From NCBI GenBank assembly GCA_015501055.1, contig JADNYV010000016.1, positions 62,001 through 126,000 on the forward strand: a stretch of DNA of 64,000 nt, in the 5' to 3' direction. The position numbers were made by a program, and so were the translations under genes. Numbering within the stretch: the stretch's first letter is position 1; each line of letters opens with the position of its first letter. A model generated the notes under the pieces. It was not told the origin of the DNA, did not search any database, and saw only the letters and a list, made by a program, of their open reading frames with translations. This stretch comes from Mucidula mucida (lineage: Eukaryota > Basidiomycota > Agaricomycetes > Agaricales > Physalacriaceae). Shown piece after piece: positions 60,838 to 64,000 of this stretch.

Positions 60838-63801
60838 ATGGCCCCGTCGTCGTCCTTTTCCTCCTTACGCCCCTTGTCCACTGACGGCCACGAATACGCG
60901 GCCAGACTCCCTACCAGATCCAAGGGCAAGGAGCGGGCCTTTTCCTGCGCTTCAGACCATAATTTGGCATCGTCGAGCTCGCATGGTGAGTTGATACTTG
61001 GCTGCACTGATACCCTCTCACAGTCGTCGTAGAAACGCATTCCGTCACCCAGCTGTCATTCACTTCAGAGGCATTGTCGACGCTGAAGCGCTCACGCGGC
61101 AGTCTGCTCGTCGTCGCCTCGGATGCGCTAGGTATCAGGTTCGGCAAGCGGCGCAAGTCTATCCGGCAGCCTCCTATGCCTATCATTCTTCCAGGCGTTA
61201 TTGAAATCAGCGCCCCGCGTCCGGATGCAGAGGAGGAAGAGCGACAACAGCTCCGTGATGCGGCTGCACAGGCTATAGGCTTGACACCGTCTTTGCTGCA
61301 GCAAGACCCGCTACCATTACCACCACCACCGCCACCGCCACCCGAACGTGACTATGTCGAGACTGACCCATCGCTGACACCCCCTATGTCGCCCCTCTCT
61401 ACCTACTCTGCATCAAATTCCATCCTTGGTCGCCATCGCGCGGCTTCCGTCCTCTCACACAGTCGTTCAAATTCGATTACGCCTACTCCCATTCCGTCCT
61501 TCCCTACTTCTCCCGCTGCCCTCTCCCAGTTTATCCAGGCCTCGGCCACATTACCGAAATACTATGCTCCGTCTTCCCTTCGCATCTTTGCCCTCTCCCG
61601 TCAATGGAAGAGCCGATATCTTATTCTTTCTCAGCCAACTGCTCTAGTCACCACAAGCTCAAAGCCTACGGTCTCTTATCTACATTTATTCAAAACATCT
61701 AACGGGGATGAGAGAGAACTAGAGCGGCTCGAGATTAACGAAGATAGCGTCGTGTTCGTTGCCGAGGAAGAAGTCAGCGGTCGAAGACAGGTTGTCAAAG
61801 TCGGTGGCACTGATGTCGGTGCTCATAGGAAAGAGCTCAATCACGAAGAAGGTGGTCGCACAATGTGGTTTCTGCAAATATGTGATCAGAGCGAGGCCCA
61901 GCGCTGGATAGCAATCATCAAGCAGTCCATATTCGGCCAGCGGTAACTGTCTACTGCACTCTTTTGCTAGTCAGACACTCATCTTCTCCCAGGGCTGTAC
62001 GCGCAGGTTTGGGTTCTCCTGGTAGTAATTGCGCCGGGGTCGAGCCTCGAGGTGATATCGACGTAATGTTGTCGATGCGTGCCCAGGGCATCATAAACTC
62101 TCCTCGGGAAAAGTTTAACATCCAGGAATTCAACGTCTTACGTTCCCCGAGTAGCCCTCGCGAACAAACATTCTCCTCTTCATCATCTTCTCACTCCACT
62201 CGTTCACAACCCGCGACACCTAAACCAGCACCAGCCGGCGCCGTCTCGACCTCAAGGGCTTGTTTACCGGCAACACGCGCCCCCGTTCAGGGTCCCGCGC
62301 GACCTCCATTGAGTCCGACAGTCTCGATAATGAAGACACCTTCGGATCAATGGGCACTAATTTACTCCATATGTCCCATCCCTCTATGCCAGTCGTCACC
62401 GCCAAAGATCTGGACAGGAAAATCATAACGGACGACGAGCTCGACGATGGTCCGGGCATCTCACACCCGTTCAGTGCAAGCTTTCATCGAGAGCGAGTTA
62501 ATCGGACGTTGTCGATGGGTGCTGTTCCTTTACAGCCTCCACCTCGCACGAAACGGTGGACAACGACAGGCAACCTGACAACTGACATAGCCGTTTATAA
62601 ACATGTCAACGGGAACCAGAGCGACATTGGTCTTACTCATGAACGCGGCACTACAGAACCTTCGCCAACCTTGTTGCCTAATGGATTCCGGACGCCTGAA
62701 CAGAAAGCACGCGAACCTTCGATACGCAGTGTTTCTACACTCGCTTCTGCGGATGGTGCCAGTATTAGCACTAAGCGCAGTTCAAGTGTGAAGCGGTGGT
62801 CGCGACAGCTACCATTGCCAAAACGCTTGACGCCACCGATGGGCCCCCCGCCAGCCATACCGACCAGTCAGTCTCCTCCTCGTTCTCACCCATACACAGG
62901 TGACCGGCCACCAAGCCGTGATTCATCTATATACTCCGCGAACAGCGCAAAAACTCCATCTTTTCAAAAGAGAGCATCAGGCTCATCGTATATGAGTGTT
63001 ACTTCGACGACTACATCGGCCCATTCAGTTGCGCCGTCTCAGACTAATAGCACCATTTCGCATACCCGTCCAGGTTCCTCCCATCGAACGTCGATACCTC
63101 CACCAATTCGTCCTGCGCCGACGTCTGCGCTACCGCCGGCGCCTGTCGAGCAGCCATCTGTCCGGAAGGCTACCAAGTCCTTCAGGATGTCCTTGATGGC
63201 GCCCAAACCTCCTCCATCTATTGCGCCTCCTCCCACTCCGAGTGACTACCGATCCCGCCGCAGTAGTGCGAGCGCATCGGTCAGAAGCAGTCTTGCTCCC
63301 ATACCCTCATCGCCGAATCCCTCCTTGTCACATTTACGCCAACCTCAACAAACGACACCCACCCCGTCAATCTCTTCCTCTCGTGCATCCTCCCTCAAAC
63401 AACGCCTTCGCATTCTCAGCGCGCCTTCGCCGACCAACCTGAGCAATAGCCATTTGTCATCTTTGATGACGCCTACGCCGCCGCTTACGCCCACGTCGCT
63501 GTCGCCGACCGCCACGCTGGGAAACTCGATACTTAACGGCCATGGAGACAAGTTCAACTATGACCACAGCTATCTGCAGTTGTATACGCCCATCACGCCG
63601 ACTGCGCCAAAGGGCCATGTTCCGTTGTCGATTGATGACGAGCCGGTGTTGAGGTCGCTGTCTCCGCCTCCGCGGCGCATGTCGCGGCAGATCAACGCGC
63701 CGGAGAAGGAGGCGGTCTTTGAGCGCGTTGCGCCGGAGAATGTGCCCCTCCCGCTCTCACCGCGCGCGTCCGTCATCTCTCTCGGGTTGCTGACCATGTA
63801 A
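60838..63801 (+). CDS. PH-domain protein with long disordered Ser/Pro tail
   Basis: The first exon begins MAPSSSFSSLRPLSTDGHEY and splices near 60986/61021 to VVVETHSVTQLSFTSEALS. A polyproline run (PLPLPPPPPPPP) precedes a PH domain at about 61540-61945 (RQWKSRYLILSQPTALVTTS, VSYLHLFKTSNGDERELERL, then WFLQICDQSEAQRWIAIIKQ, with the conserved C-terminal Trp). PH domains bind phosphoinositides or proteins at membranes. After an intron (about 61945-61998) a very long Ser/Thr/Pro/Arg-rich region runs to VISLGLLTM. Between 62225 and 62285 the low-complexity reading moves to another frame, as if one base were missing, since no good intron fits. Resembles large signalling scaffolds; specific function unknown. 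Confidence 0.8.
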
Positions 63802-64000
63802 ATTCTTTTCCTTTGGGGGGTTGCTTTCTTTATTATTACGTTCTTGTCATTTGCTTTCACACATTCTTGATTTTTGCATGTACCTTACTTACTCCACGGA
63901 TTTGGGATGTAACGATTTATGTAGACGTACGATTTGCCACGCAGAGAATTATTACTAAACCATTACCAACAGTTTGCGTTGAGAGAACTGGTGTGCATTA

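Noticed and set aside
60564..61040. 158-codon minus-strand frame
   Set aside because: It overlaps the first exons of the PH-domain gene and has no motif of its own.

Overview
This window is nuclear DNA of a filamentous basidiomycete, very probably an agaricomycete. Genes are packed on both strands and cut by many short introns (about 45-60 bp, GT...CTRAC...YAG). Lineage-typical families are present: DUF6593, the giant DUF6606/DUF3638/DUF3645 protein, KRE6/SKN1 glucan synthase proteins, an F-box protein and a thaumatin-like protein. There is no bacterial, plasmid, viral or CRISPR signature.

Layout. 1-8.5 kb: the 3' part of a giant DUF3638-family gene (minus strand, running off the left edge). 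9.6-11 kb: a Derlin and two intron-containing tRNA-Leu genes facing each other. 12-17.5 kb: an F-box protein, a short-chain dehydrogenase and a KRE6/SKN1-type beta-glucan assembly protein (plus). 18-21 kb: the AAA ATPase AFG2 (minus). 21-25 kb: a roughly 4-kb gene-free stretch. 25-27 kb: a gene that appears to fuse a SET domain to the tRNA deaminase subunit TAD3. 27-34 kb (minus): a Ulp2-like SUMO protease, dihydrofolate synthase and a conserved low-complexity protein. 35-36 kb: actin capping protein alpha. 36-40 kb (minus): isocitrate lyase and ALG7. 42-46 kb: gene-poor, with a membrane protein and two damaged secreted-protein genes. 47-52 kb (minus): MRD1, with two intronic C/D snoRNA candidates, and a SAP-domain protein. 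52-54 kb: DNMT2, with a 71-bp tandem duplication over its 3' end, and a DUF6593 protein. 55-64 kb: a PHD-finger protein (minus), a thaumatin-like protein, an FGFR1OP2/SIKE-like coiled-coil protein and a PH-domain protein (plus).

Themes. Several genes touch RNA and ribosome biology: MRD1 (18S maturation) with its snoRNA candidates, AFG2 (60S maturation), TAD3 (A34-to-inosine in tRNA), DNMT2 (tRNA m5C) and a tRNA-Leu(AAG) that is the kind of substrate TAD2/TAD3 edits. Others serve the ER and cell wall (Derlin, ALG7, KRE6). This is co-location, not an operon.

Caution on reading frames. At least eight places in otherwise conserved genes (DUF3638 gene, ALG7, FGFR1OP2-like, PH protein, isochorismatase-like, secreted protein) show conserved protein sequence continuing in the frame expected after loss of one base. 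The uniform direction suggests residual assembly deletions rather than independent pseudogenes. Exon boundaries were worked out by eye from splice signals and protein conservation and are not experimentally supported.
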